Assembly: GCF_018141405.1 (NCBI RefSeq)
Contig: NZ_CP058648.1
Location: forward strand, 1,441,001 to 1,505,000
DNA: 64,000 bases
Origin: Serpentinicella alkaliphila
GTDB taxonomy: Bacteria; Bacillota; Clostridia; Peptostreptococcales; Natronincolaceae
Direction of reading: 5' to 3'
A program made the position numbers and the translations under genes. The notes beneath the pieces were generated by a model, which was given only the letters and a program-made list of their open reading frames with translations, made no database searches and was not told the DNA's origin. Each line of letters begins with the position of its first letter. Positions within the stretch are counted from its first letter, which is position 1. Of the stretch, positions 9,765 to 18,834 are shown piece by piece.

Positions 9765-11561
9765 ATGAAAAATAGAGACGTTTATTTGAATAGACGACTG
9801 TTTCTTGTACTAGGTACATTTATTATAGGCTCAATAGCATGGGTAATATTTATGTATAATGGTATTTATGGAGAACGTGGTATGTCACAGGTCTCTGTAG
9901 TCGGAATATCCTATGATAGTATAGAATCTCTATCATTACTTGATCAAATTGAGTTATTAGAGGAAATAGAAGAATATAATGAAAAAACTGAATATATTTT
10001 GTCAGAGTATGCAAAACGAAGAGATGCCCTAGGATATTTTGCAAATATAAAGTTAGCTAGATTTTATGCCTTAAATAATAAGGTTGAAGGGAGTACATAT
10101 TATAATCAAGCCATAGGTCTATATGAAACTAAGGAACTAAAATACGAATATGCAGAATTTTTAAAGTTTAATGATATTGAAAAAGCAGCTAAAGTCCTTG
10201 TGGAACTACTACCAGATATGGCAGCAATAGAAGGTTTAGAGTCTTTAGGGATTAGTCATGAGGATATACTGGATATTCTATTTACAAAAAAACAGTGGCA
10301 AACTTATATCAATTACTATAGACAAAATTACGGTAGTGAGTTTGAAGAAATAGAGCTAGACAAAAAATTAAAATTTGGTATTGCCTTAGGTAATTTAGGC
10401 CGTTATACTGAAGCATTATCAATTCTAGAAGAGTTAAATAATAAAATAGTAGACAATGTGGACTTTAAATGGTGGTATGCTCGTTCCTTAGAGGAATTAG
10501 GACAAGTTAGGGAAGCAAAAGAGCTCTACAAAGGCATAGGTTAATTAGGTGCATACCGTCTTGGTATTATTTTAGAGAAGGAAGGTAAACTTAAGGAGGC
10601 TGCAGAGTCTTATATAAAGAGTAATTTAAACATATCTAGATGGCGTGGTGCACAAATATTAGATGAGATGGGTGATTCTAATAGAGCTATAGATGCATAT
10701 TTACAGATTGCAAAGGAAGAGGGAGTTTATGAGGATGATGCAGCATACAGGGCTTTTGTTTTATTAAATAAGAGTTCTAGGGCTGAAGCAGAGGACATGA
10801 TTAGAATTTTAGAGCAATCCCCCGTATGGATGAAAAGGATTGGTAAGGAGCCTAAATGGACTCCTAGAAATAATGTAGATGTAAAAATACCTGAGTTTCT
10901 AAAAAGAATAGAAGACTATAAATATATGGACAGAGAAGATCTGGCAAAAATTGAATTAGCTATAGTTGAAAAGAATGGAAATAGAATTGAAAAACTAGCC
11001 CTAGGTGAGTGGTATCGTAGTCAAGGGAACTATCCAATGGCTGTAAATTGGGGAATAAGAGCACTTAGGGAAGAACCATGTATGTTTGCCTATGAGTTAG
11101 CCTATCCCAGACCATTTGAAGATTTAGTAAAAAGATGGGCAAAAGAATATAATGTGGATCCATATTTAATTTGGGCAGTAATGAGGGAAGAAAGTCATTT
11201 TAGGGACAGTGTACATTCAAGAGTAGGAGCTATAGGATTAATGCAAATTATGCCAGCCACTGGGAAAGATATTGCAGGTAGGCTCAAAATAACAGTTACA
11301 AATGAGGATATACTACAACCAGATATAAATATTAGATTTGGCACTTTTTATATTCGTTCAATGCTAAATATGTTTTCAGATGATTTAGATAAGGCTCTGG
11401 CTGCCTACAATGGTGGTGGGGGTAATGTAAGACGTTGGAGTAATAGTAATTTAGGCAGTACTGCCATGGGATTTCCAACCTCCATTACTTTTTTAGAAAC
11501 TAGAGAATATATTACAAAAGTTAGTGATTCATATTATATCTATAAATGGTTATATGAATGA
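9765..11561 (+). pseudogene. Slt-type lytic transglycosylase with TPR repeats, interrupted by an in-frame TAA
   Basis: The reading frame encodes one protein: a membrane anchor (about 8-30), a helical TPR-like region, and a C-terminal lytic transglycosylase domain. The catalytic Glu is in MREESHFRD, followed by GAIGLMQIMPATG and AYNGGGGNV. Such enzymes cleave murein between MurNAc and GlcNAc. A TAA at 10542-10544 stops translation in the TPR region, yet the same frame continues directly with typical TPR sequence (LGAYRLGIILEKEGKLKEA) to the true end at 11561. An ATG at 10668 could restart a 297-residue piece that keeps the catalytic domain but not the membrane anchor. This is a single nonsense change, with no other damage seen. 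An AraC gene follows 33 bp later. Confidence 0.9.
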
Positions 11562-11594
11562 TAGGAACTAACGTAGCTCAGAGGGGGAATGGGG

Positions 11595-12311
11595 ATGAAT
11601 TTCTTAAAAAAAATAGAGTGTCAGCGACGGGTATATACTAGTAAATATCAAACCCATTCCCATGCTTATGGACAACTTATATTACCATTACAGGGTAGTA
11701 TGAATATTAAAACAAGCTCATTTGATTATGAAGTGGATGATAGACATTTATTTTATATACCACCGGACTGTGTACATACTTTCTATTCTAATAATATAAA
11801 CGAGTTTCTAGTGATTGACATACCCTTAGAAGTTTTTAATGGCTTAGGAATTAATAAATATGGAAAAGAGCTGTACCAAATATTAGATGATAGGTGGAAG
11901 GCCATAAGATATTTAATATTAGAAGAAATAAATTATAAGGCATATGGCGGATCTCTAGTAAATTTAATTAAATATATGACTAGTGTTTTATTTCAAAATA
12001 ATATTCCAACATCTATACAATATATAAATGATAATTACAGTCAACAACTCACAGTTGAAAACTTAGCGGCTATGGAACATTTTAATGTGTCCTATTACTG
12101 TCAATGGTTTTTTAATCAAACTGGAATGACACCTAATGAATATATTCAAAACCTGAGATTGGAGAAGGCAAAGATATTATTACAGGAAACAGAACTTTCT
12201 TTGTTAGAGATATCGCAAATTGTTGGTTATTCTCATCAATCCTCACTAAGTAGGCTATTTCAAAAGAAAGAGGCACTAAGCCCAGGTTATTTTCGCAAAA
12301 TGCGAAGGTAG
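11595..12311 (+). CDS. AraC-family transcriptional regulator
   Basis: A 238-residue regulator with an N-terminal cupin-like ligand domain (about 8-85; HSHAYGQLILPLQG) and a C-terminal pair of AraC helix-turn-helix units (about 140-238). The second unit is marked by SLLEISQIVGYSHQSSLSRL. ATG at 11595 is preferred over 11589 because the GAGGGGG ribosome site lies seven bases before it. The gene for an EamA transporter follows 86 bp downstream in the same direction and is the obvious candidate target, by position only. Confidence 0.9.
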   Translation: MNFLKKIECQRRVYTSKYQTHSHAYGQLILPLQGSMNIKTSSFDYEVDDRHLFYIPPDCVHTFYSNNINEFLVIDIPLEVFNGLGINKYGKELYQILDDRWKAIRYLILEEINYKAYGGSLVNLIKYMTSVLFQNNIPTSIQYINDNYSQQLTVENLAAMEHFNVSYYCQWFFNQTGMTPNEYIQNLRLEKAKILLQETELSLLEISQIVGYSHQSSLSRLFQKKEALSPGYFRKMRR

Positions 12312-12397
12312 GATAAATTTATCTATAATACGGTAAAGAATATTAACTTCATTTTTATTACAATAAAAGTAAGACATAAATGAAATGAGTGATAAAA

Positions 12398-13345
12398 ATG
12401 GATGTTAGTAGTAATATTAAAGAAAGTATAGATTCAAATATAAAGTTAAATATACAAGTTAATATGAGCCTATTGTTAATTGTAGTAGCTTCTATTTTTT
12501 GGGGCACTTCAGGCATTGCAGCTAAACATTTAATAACTACATATGATATCCCCCCCTTAACTATAGGAGCTATGAGGCTTTTAATTGCAACTCCAATTCT
12601 TATGTTTACATCAAGAGTACAGATGCAGGAAAAGATAAGCTTTGGAAAGAAGCATTTAATATTCTTTGTTATTTATGGTGTAAGTATTGCAATGTTTCAA
12701 ATTACCTTTTTTAATGCTTTGAGAATTTCTATGGTTTCAATAGCGACACTAATTGCACTATGTACGTCTCCGGTTTTTGTTGCAATCTTATCAAAGTTTT
12801 TTCTAGCAGAGGATATAACGCGAAGAGTAGCTATATCATTAAGCTTTAGTACGATAGGAACAATATTAATAATGGGTACAAGTAGTTATAATGGAGGAGC
12901 TGGAGAATCACAAATGTTTGGTTATATGCTTGCTCTTGGAGCAGGATTTTCCTACGCTTTGATTACCATTTGTGGTAAAAAGCTAGTCCAGTTTTATACT
13001 CCTGTTTCTGTTGTTGCTACTGCTTTTAGTCTAGCTTCGATAGTCATGATCCCATTTATTAGAATCCCAAATAATCTATCAGTTTCCGGGTGGTTAATCC
13101 TACTGTATTTAGGTCTGGGACCTACAGCATTAGCATACATTTTATTTAATACGGGACTTAAAAAGGCCTCCGCAACAAAGGCATCTATTGCATCATTATG
13201 TGAGCCATTAACAGCAACTACTTTGTCATTAGCTGTTATCGGAGAGCGTTTTACTACATTACAAGGAACTGGGGCATCTTTGCTAGTAATGGCACTATTA
13301 TTAATTGTAATTAAGAAGGAACAAGGGAATCCAGAAGTTAGCTAA
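12398..13345 (+). CDS. EamA/DMT-superfamily membrane transporter
   Basis: Integral membrane protein of about 315 residues with ten predicted helices in two EamA repeats (about 20-150 and 165-310), the RhaT/YdcZ type that usually exports amino acids or other metabolites. The opening SIFWGTSGIAAKHLI and the repeat-ending motif (LCEPLTATTLSLAVIGE) are typical. The ribosome site is weak, and GTG at 12389 is an alternative start. It follows an AraC regulator, a common pairing for efflux genes. Its 3' end overlaps the convergent zinc ribbon gene by four bases. Confidence 0.88.
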   Translation: MDVSSNIKESIDSNIKLNIQVNMSLLLIVVASIFWGTSGIAAKHLITTYDIPPLTIGAMRLLIATPILMFTSRVQMQEKISFGKKHLIFFVIYGVSIAMFQITFFNALRISMVSIATLIALCTSPVFVAILSKFFLAEDITRRVAISLSFSTIGTILIMGTSSYNGGAGESQMFGYMLALGAGFSYALITICGKKLVQFYTPVSVVATAFSLASIVMIPFIRIPNNLSVSGWLILLYLGLGPTALAYILFNTGLKKASATKASIASLCEPLTATTLSLAVIGERFTTLQGTGASLLVMALLLIVIKKEQGNPEVS

Positions 13346-13569
13346 ATTCTATTTACTTTCTTTACCCAAAAATCACGTTCTGTAATACTACAGCTAGGAC
13401 ATTTTTTTACTCCTAGCTTTTTATCTTTTTGAAAAATAACAGGCATAGAACAATATGGACACCATAAATATTTTGACTTAAGAACTATACCTTCTGGGAG
13501 TTTTTTATCTTTAACATTTTTAGGTTTTGGTATAAGGTCAAATAAATTCTGTTCATTTTCATTTTTCAT
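13342..13569 (-). CDS. Small zinc ribbon protein
   Basis: A 75-residue protein with two cysteine pairs, CPYC (about 37-40) and CPSC (about 58-61), spaced as in a zinc ribbon; the rest is charged. Ribosome site AAGAGGT stands seven bases before ATG. Its function is unknown; such proteins often bind nucleic acid or act as small structural partners. It converges on the EamA gene and overlaps its stop codon. Confidence 0.75.
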   Translation of the reverse strand: MKNENEQNLFDLIPKPKNVKDKKLPEGIVLKSKYLWCPYCSMPVIFQKDKKLGVKKCPSCSITERDFWVKKVNRI

Positions 13570-13704
13570 AGAGTACCTCTTTCGAAAGGAGTAATTAAAT
13601 TAACATATTTATTATAATACTTAGTTTGTATAATGCCAATAGGAAGAGTAGTGGCCTAATATTTGGGAAATACTAATATGACTTCATAGAAAGGAGTTAT
13701 GTTT

Positions 13705-15012
13705 ATGAGAAAATGGGCTGTACTATTTTTAATCCTTTTAGTATTACTTATACAAATGGGCTGTAGACCCATGGAAAGAATTAATAGAGAAAATAACAAA
13801 TTGGTTGAAGTAGAGGAAGTTAATAATATTGAAAGAATTACAGGCTTCAAAGCAGAAAATAATAGATTTTATTTTACAGGAATTCATGATAAATCCTTTA
13901 ATTTCTATTACGTGGACTTAAAAACAAAGGAGTTAGTAAAGGAGCATGCTTCTATTGAAGAATTCGATTCCTTTATTCCCCTGGGAGAAGGGCAGGCTTT
14001 ATTAGTAGATGGTCAAGGGCAATTATTTTTTAGGAAAAACGGAAATGACCAAAAAATAGATGATAATATTTCTACGGAGTATGGACCTAATTTACTAGTT
14101 TCCCCAACATTAAATAAAGCAATTTATACAAAGGGGACAGAAGGAAATGCTACTATGTATTTGTATACAGTAGGTGAAAAAAGTCCAATGTTAATAAAAG
14201 AAAATATTTCAACGGAAGCATACATTACTTTTGGATATACTTCAGTATGGAGTAATCTAGGGGATTATTTTATTTTCAATAATAATGAGATATATAATGC
14301 CGATGGTAAATTATTTGGATCTATTAATGCAGCAAGTATTAAATGGGCTCCTAACGACGAAAATATTGCATTTGTTAAAATGCCTAGTGATCCAAGTAGA
14401 GCAAAGATTTATTCTAGTCACTGGCAGTCTTATATTGGTAATGAATTTGCTATTTATAACATGAAAGAGAGAAGAGAAGAATCTGTGTTTACGCATGAAT
14501 CTGGTTTAGTAAACGTTTTCGAGGATATTAGTTTTAGTGAGGATAGTTTGAAAGCGGGAATAGCTCTCGGCGATATAAATAGGGCACCGGATGGAGCATT
14601 AAATGCCATGACCTATCATAGTATTCTTGTCTATAAATTATCAAATGGTGAGAAGCAAGTAATTGATAATATGCCCTATAATTATAAGGACTTTTTATTT
14701 AATGAGTTTATTTATGGAAGTACATTAGGTAGACGTGATGTCGTTGAAATAGTTTCCCTAGAAGACGACTATAGAGTAGAATATAGTAACCCAAAGATTT
14801 TAAATAGTAAAGACATGTTCATAGCTTACTATAATGATAGAGGCTATTTATTGAGTAATAGAGACCTAATTATGTTTGAATCTGATAATATAAAGAATAC
14901 TTCAATAGTAATAACATTTCCTTGGGATGTAACATCAATTCATTTAGATACTAAAAGTAAGCACTTTGCAGTATTAAATAAAGACAATCAGTTGTTTATT
15001 TTAAAGATATAA
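13705..15012 (+). CDS. Lipoprotein with beta-propeller-like (TolB/WD-like) body
   Basis: A 435-residue exported protein. The signal peptide ends in a lipobox with the lipid-modified Cys in LIQMGCRP (about residue 20). The rest has recurring beta-rich segments of the type 'W/F-S-x-L/D' (SVWSNLGDYFIF, IKWAPNDENIAFVK, DISFSEDSLKAGIAL), as in propeller proteins. No catalytic motif is visible. ATG at 13705 is preferred to 13699 because the AAGGAG site ends only two bases before the latter. Its role is unknown; another lipoprotein gene follows. Confidence 0.8.
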   Translation: MRKWAVLFLILLVLLIQMGCRPMERINRENNKLVEVEEVNNIERITGFKAENNRFYFTGIHDKSFNFYYVDLKTKELVKEHASIEEFDSFIPLGEGQALLVDGQGQLFFRKNGNDQKIDDNISTEYGPNLLVSPTLNKAIYTKGTEGNATMYLYTVGEKSPMLIKENISTEAYITFGYTSVWSNLGDYFIFNNNEIYNADGKLFGSINAASIKWAPNDENIAFVKMPSDPSRAKIYSSHWQSYIGNEFAIYNMKERREESVFTHESGLVNVFEDISFSEDSLKAGIALGDINRAPDGALNAMTYHSILVYKLSNGEKQVIDNMPYNYKDFLFNEFIYGSTLGRRDVVEIVSLEDDYRVEYSNPKILNSKDMFIAYYNDRGYLLSNRDLIMFESDNIKNTSIVITFPWDVTSIHLDTKSKHFAVLNKDNQLFILKI

Positions 15013-15047
15013 AATGTATAAAATGTATAAAATGTATAAAATGTATA
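15009..15047 (+). repeat. 9-bp tandem repeat, four copies
   Basis: ATAAAATGT is repeated four times head to tail (15009-15044) with a partial fifth unit. The first unit contains the stop codon of the preceding lipoprotein gene. It looks like slippage-prone DNA between the gene and its terminator. Confidence 0.9.
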
Positions 15048-15050
15048 AGG

Positions 15051-15073
15051 GAAGGGCAAATGCTCTTCTTTTT
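15051..15073 (+). terminator. Terminator after the 13.7-15.0 kb lipoprotein gene
   Basis: GAAGGGCA pairs with TGCTCTTC around a two-base loop (one G-T pair) and is followed by T-rich sequence. Confidence 0.75.
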
Positions 15074-15202
15074 CGCTGAGTAGCTATAAATTTACCCCAT
15101 AATCAATATGTTAAAAACTAATAAAAGTGTATGATAAGGGAATAAATACAAATAATAATACCATTAAAACAACTAGTGTTAAACCTTAAGGAGGGTATTT
15201 TT

Positions 15203-15949
15203 TTGAAAAAGATTAGTATTCTGATAATTTTAAGCTTGGTCATATGTTTTGGTTGTAGCCCAAAAGCACAGGTTTTTGAAGACTTTAGTAAAGTTAATAT
15301 AGTTTGGGATGATTACGAAAAGGCTACATACGATTTATTTGTTGATGGAGTAAAGACAGCTGGATACGAAGTGTTGATTGAACAAAACATAGATGATGAT
15401 ACATTAGTTTACAAAGTTGAATCAACTATTACTTCAAAAGATGGGGTGGGAATTCAAGGTGCAGTAGTAAATAGATTTATGGAACCCAAAAACTCCTATT
15501 ACAAGCAGACAATTAGAGGTGGTAATATAACTAGAAGTGCAGAAATATACGGAGTTTATGAACATGGAAATTTATCAGTAGATAGAATTATTGGAGAAAA
15601 ATATGAATCTCAATCTGTCGAGCTACCAGAAAACTCTATCGATAATGAATATAGTCTTATGCTTGCGCGGAATCTACCTTTAACAAAAGGATATAGTACG
15701 AGTTTAAACATTGCTGTTATTGCTACAGCTCAGGTTTCCCCTTATAAAATAAGTGTTGAAGGTATTGAAAAAATTAAAGTTCCTTATGGAGAAGTAGAAT
15801 GCTATAAAGTAGTATGGAAATACAGGGGAATAGGAAGAGTGCCAAATATATATTCTTGGTATAGTACTGGTAGTGATAAAAAAATGATCAAATATGTCAA
15901 TCAAAACCTAGAGTTAACATTAACTGAGTTTAGTACAAGTAAAAATTAA
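15203..15949 (+). CDS. Predicted lipoprotein of unknown function
   Basis: A 248-residue exported protein starting at TTG, chosen because AAGGAGGG ends seven bases upstream. The signal peptide has a lipobox (VICFGCSP; Cys about 18). The mature part is rich in beta-strand-like sequence and resembles DUF3108-type beta-barrel lipoproteins in general layout, but I cannot assign a family. It ends before a strong terminator. It is transcribed in the same direction as the preceding lipoprotein but has its own upstream gap of 190 bp. Confidence 0.78.
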   Translation: MKKISILIILSLVICFGCSPKAQVFEDFSKVNIVWDDYEKATYDLFVDGVKTAGYEVLIEQNIDDDTLVYKVESTITSKDGVGIQGAVVNRFMEPKNSYYKQTIRGGNITRSAEIYGVYEHGNLSVDRIIGEKYESQSVELPENSIDNEYSLMLARNLPLTKGYSTSLNIAVIATAQVSPYKISVEGIEKIKVPYGEVECYKVVWKYRGIGRVPNIYSWYSTGSDKKMIKYVNQNLELTLTEFSTSKN

Positions 15950-15956
15950 TTATGAG

Positions 15957-15997
15957 AAAAAGCATAGAAAATGGTAATATTTTGTCTATGCTTTTTT
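15957..15997 (+). terminator. Strong terminator after the 15.2-15.9 kb lipoprotein gene
   Basis: AAAAGCATAGA pairs perfectly with TCTATGCTTTT (11 bp) and ends in six T. Confidence 0.9.
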
Positions 15998-16006
15998 ATT
16001 CAGTGC

Positions 16007-16062
16007 GTCCAGCAAAGCTGGACCATGCTAACTGGTGAACATATAACCTGAGTTTATAGGTT
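16007..16062. other. Two adjacent short hairpins of unknown role
   Basis: GTCCAGC-AAA-GCTGGAC (16007-16023) is a perfect 7-bp stem with a 3-base loop, GC-rich against its surroundings. A second inverted repeat, AACCT/AGGTT, lies at 16045-16062. They sit between a gene terminator and the tail of a decayed transposase, so they may be the remains of an IS end. Confidence 0.5.
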
Positions 16063-16072
16063 GCAAAATAAA

Positions 16073-16120
16073 AAATCAGCTATATACCTTTAAATTGAAC
16101 GGTTGTAGCTGATTTGTTTT
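16073..16120. terminator. Inverted-repeat terminator at the transposase 3' end
   Basis: AAATCAGCTA (16073-16082) pairs with TAGCTGATTT (16106-16115). There are T-rich flanks on both strands, so it can work in either direction; on the minus strand it directly follows the transposase remnant. Confidence 0.7.
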
Positions 16121-17340
16121 TATTTTTTTATGTTGTGAACTATCTCTTTTTTGTAGGAGCGCATTTGCTCGACTCTTATATTTTTAAAATTAAGTGAAAC
16201 CCCAAATGTTTTTTCAATCTCCTTGTAAACTTCATTTTGCTTATTAAGTGAGTATATTACATTAGTGATAATTCTACAGATTGCATTTCTAAGGGATTCT
16301 TGTATTCTTTTAATAGAATACTGATTTTTAAGTTTCTTTTCTAGAATTCTAGCGAGTAATAATGCAACAAAACAAATAAGAAAATGTCCTTCTATCCTAT
16401 ACTCACATAGACAGGACGACCTTCTAGATCTGACTTTAAAACTTTAAAGGATTCTTCTATTTTCCAAAGACCTCTATACCGTTGAATTATTTCCCCATCA
16501 GACATCTCAATTTCGCTGGTAACAAGAGCATAATACCCATCTAAAGCTACATCTCTTTCATATTTATGGGCTTCAAACTCTAATAGTATTTTTTTATCTT
16601 CTACCTCACCTGTTACGGTATCTACTTCTATCTCTTTTAAATACTTCTTTACATCATAGCGATTGGAAGTTTTGTATTTTGAAGGATTTTCAAGATACTC
16701 TTTAAATTTTTCTTATAGTTTTTCTCTCTTGTGTTTTTCTCTAGCCTCATAATCAGCAGACCAGCAAGATACAATTTTTTCTTTGAGTATAATTTCTTCA
16801 CCTTTTTCGTTTTTAGTTTTTCTTTCTCTAAAGAAAGATTTAATTTTGAAGGTTTTAGTAGAGTTATAAACATAGCCTTCCTCTTTAAGAATTTCTTTTA
16901 TAAAGGTCTTAGATGCACCTCTTACCTTTTGTGAAACTATATAACCATCATTATTTTCAACAAGAAAGGCTAGGTTTTTACCACTATTGAGAGCTTTATC
17001 TGCTGTTAGAATTATTCTACCCAGATTATATCTATTTTTCATATTTTCTAAGGCGGGGATTAGCATAGTACTATCATGATTATTACCAGAAAAAAGGTCA
17101 TAGCCAACAGGAAGGCCTGCCCTGTCAATTGCAAGGCTCATTTGTACAATTGGAGTTGTTCTTTTTTCTTTAGAAACACCAACTTGTTTAAGATCATTTT
17201 CTAAGTCTGATTCAAAGTAATAATTAGTCACATCAAAGAAAACAAGTGAAGTATCTCTGCCATGTATCTGAGAAACCTGTTCATGAAGATGTAGTTGTAG
17301 GTCTTCTTTAATATCCTTTATTAGAGATAAAGAGCATTTT
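16120..17340 (-). pseudogene. Decayed IS1634-like (IS4 superfamily) transposase
   Basis: Read on the minus strand, the DDE domain begins abruptly near 17340 (QIHGRDTSLVFFDVTNYYF, with the first catalytic Asp) and continues through DLGRIILTADKALNSG (second Asp) to the Y-R-E-K-like segment QRYRGLWKIEESFKVLK. It carries an in-frame TAA at about 16711-16713 and a frameshift near 16410, after which the last 95 or so codons (IEGHFLICFVALLLARILE onward) lie in another frame. The N-terminal part is absent. It cannot make an active enzyme. The RelA/SpoT gene starts 90 bp beyond the truncated end, so this junction may mark an insertion or rearrangement border. Confidence 0.88.
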
Positions 17341-17431
17341 CAGATTATGTATTAAATAAACAAGCCATTTTATGATATACTTTCCTTGTAAGGTTAATTA
17401 TTTTAATTAATTACAAAGGGGCGCTTTGATC

Positions 17432-18715
17432 ATGGATATAACAACATTTATGAATACATATGTAGAAAATTACATTAGGAGAATTGATTATTATAAAAAA
17501 TTAGAAGGCTATGTCTACCAACTATGTCAAAGACAGATGGATGAAAACGGTATTCGTTGTATTGTTAGTAGTCGTGTAAAGCCCGTTAGTAGTTTGAGAG
17601 ATAAAATTCTTTATAGAAACAAGATAGTAGGTTTTAAAAATATTGATGATATTCACAATGATATAAGAGATAAAGTAGGAATAAGGATTGCATTATATTT
17701 CCCGCCTGATAGTGTTGAAGTAGAGAAGATAATGTATTCATTATTTGAAATCGTAGAGGAACCTGCACGATTTGAAAATAATACATTACAATATGATTCA
17801 AGATTTTCTGGGTATAGGGCCTGGCACTATAAAGTTAGATTGAAATCAAAAAAATTTTCAGATGTTGATTATGATGGCGAAGTAATCGAAATTCAAGTAG
17901 CCTCAATGTTAATGCATGCTTGGGCAGAAGTAGAGCATGATCTTGCATATAAAGAACCTGACGGTGGTATATCAGATTTAGAATATGCACTTTTATCTCA
18001 ATTAAATGGTCTAGTACATACAGGAGAGGTTATTCTAGAACAACTTAAAATAGCAATGGAAAAAAGAATTGAAGATAATAATAGAGAATTTTTAAATCAT
18101 TATGAATTGGCTTCCTTTATTTATAAAAATATACCACATGAAACTAAAGTAAATATTAGTCAACCTACATTAGGTAGAGTAGATATTTTATTTAGTTTAC
18201 TAAAAAGCATAAACAAACATCACCCTAAGGCTGTACTAAATTATTTGACTTCTATAGAAAATGATACTAGTTGTCATGCCATTAGCTATAGAATTATTGA
18301 AAAGATTCTTGCTGAAAACGAAAAAGCTTATTGTATATATTTTGATATAATATCACCTATAAGAGAGCCGTTAATTGGTTCATATAGTATAGATTTTGAG
18401 AAGAAATATAGAGATAATGAAAACCAAATTAATATTTTTCTATTAAAGTGGGTTGCATTAGAGGGATATATAAGAAATAATACAAAAGAAGAAAGTTTTG
18501 ATATTAGGAAAGTATCGAGTAAGCTACAGGATTTATTAGGTGAAGGTATAGGTCAACAAGTGCTTGAAGCATATAAAATGAGAAATAGAATTGTTCATGG
18601 AATTCAGGTTCCAGATAAACAGAAATTAAGAGAAGCAATAAATGGCATAGATAAAGTACTACAGGCAATAGATAATTTAGAGAAAAGTAATGATTATGAT
18701 AAAAAAATAGTTTAA
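17432..18715 (+). CDS. RelA/SpoT-type nucleotide synthetase fused to a HEPN-like C-terminal domain
   Basis: 427 residues. Residues about 40-185 form a RelA/SpoT synthetase domain: RDKVGIRI (Asp 80), SGYRAWHYK (Tyr 128) and EIQVASMLMHAWAEVEHDL (Glu 153, Gln 155, His 169) match conserved positions of enzymes that move pyrophosphate from ATP to GDP/GTP. There is no HD hydrolase domain, TGS or ACT. The C-terminal 90 residues are helical and end with RNRIVHG (Arg 384, His 389), the Rx4H signature of HEPN RNases and nucleotide-binding domains. The region between (about 200-340) is helical and unassigned. ATG at 17432 has AAGGGG nine bases upstream. It borders IS debris. It could be a stress alarmone enzyme, a toxic small alarmone synthetase or a phage-defence effector; the choice is inference. 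Confidence 0.82.
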   Translation: MDITTFMNTYVENYIRRIDYYKKLEGYVYQLCQRQMDENGIRCIVSSRVKPVSSLRDKILYRNKIVGFKNIDDIHNDIRDKVGIRIALYFPPDSVEVEKIMYSLFEIVEEPARFENNTLQYDSRFSGYRAWHYKVRLKSKKFSDVDYDGEVIEIQVASMLMHAWAEVEHDLAYKEPDGGISDLEYALLSQLNGLVHTGEVILEQLKIAMEKRIEDNNREFLNHYELASFIYKNIPHETKVNISQPTLGRVDILFSLLKSINKHHPKAVLNYLTSIENDTSCHAISYRIIEKILAENEKAYCIYFDIISPIREPLIGSYSIDFEKKYRDNENQINIFLLKWVALEGYIRNNTKEESFDIRKVSSKLQDLLGEGIGQQVLEAYKMRNRIVHGIQVPDKQKLREAINGIDKVLQAIDNLEKSNDYDKKIV

Positions 18716-18834
18716 GTATAATGAAATTTACTCATTAAGTATAGCAGAAAATTATTAAAACGTGATATAAATCACCGCCTCCAGGTAAAACTAATTTTAT
18801 AATTATAAAAAAGGTTTTTCTAGGAGGGTGAAAT

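Noticed and set aside
12312-12397. Operator for the AraC regulator before the EamA gene
   Set aside because: The short gap is AT-rich with no clear direct or inverted repeat to support a site.
15009-15047. CRISPR-like repeat
   Set aside because: The units are 9 bp with no spacers, and no cas genes are near; a simple tandem repeat.
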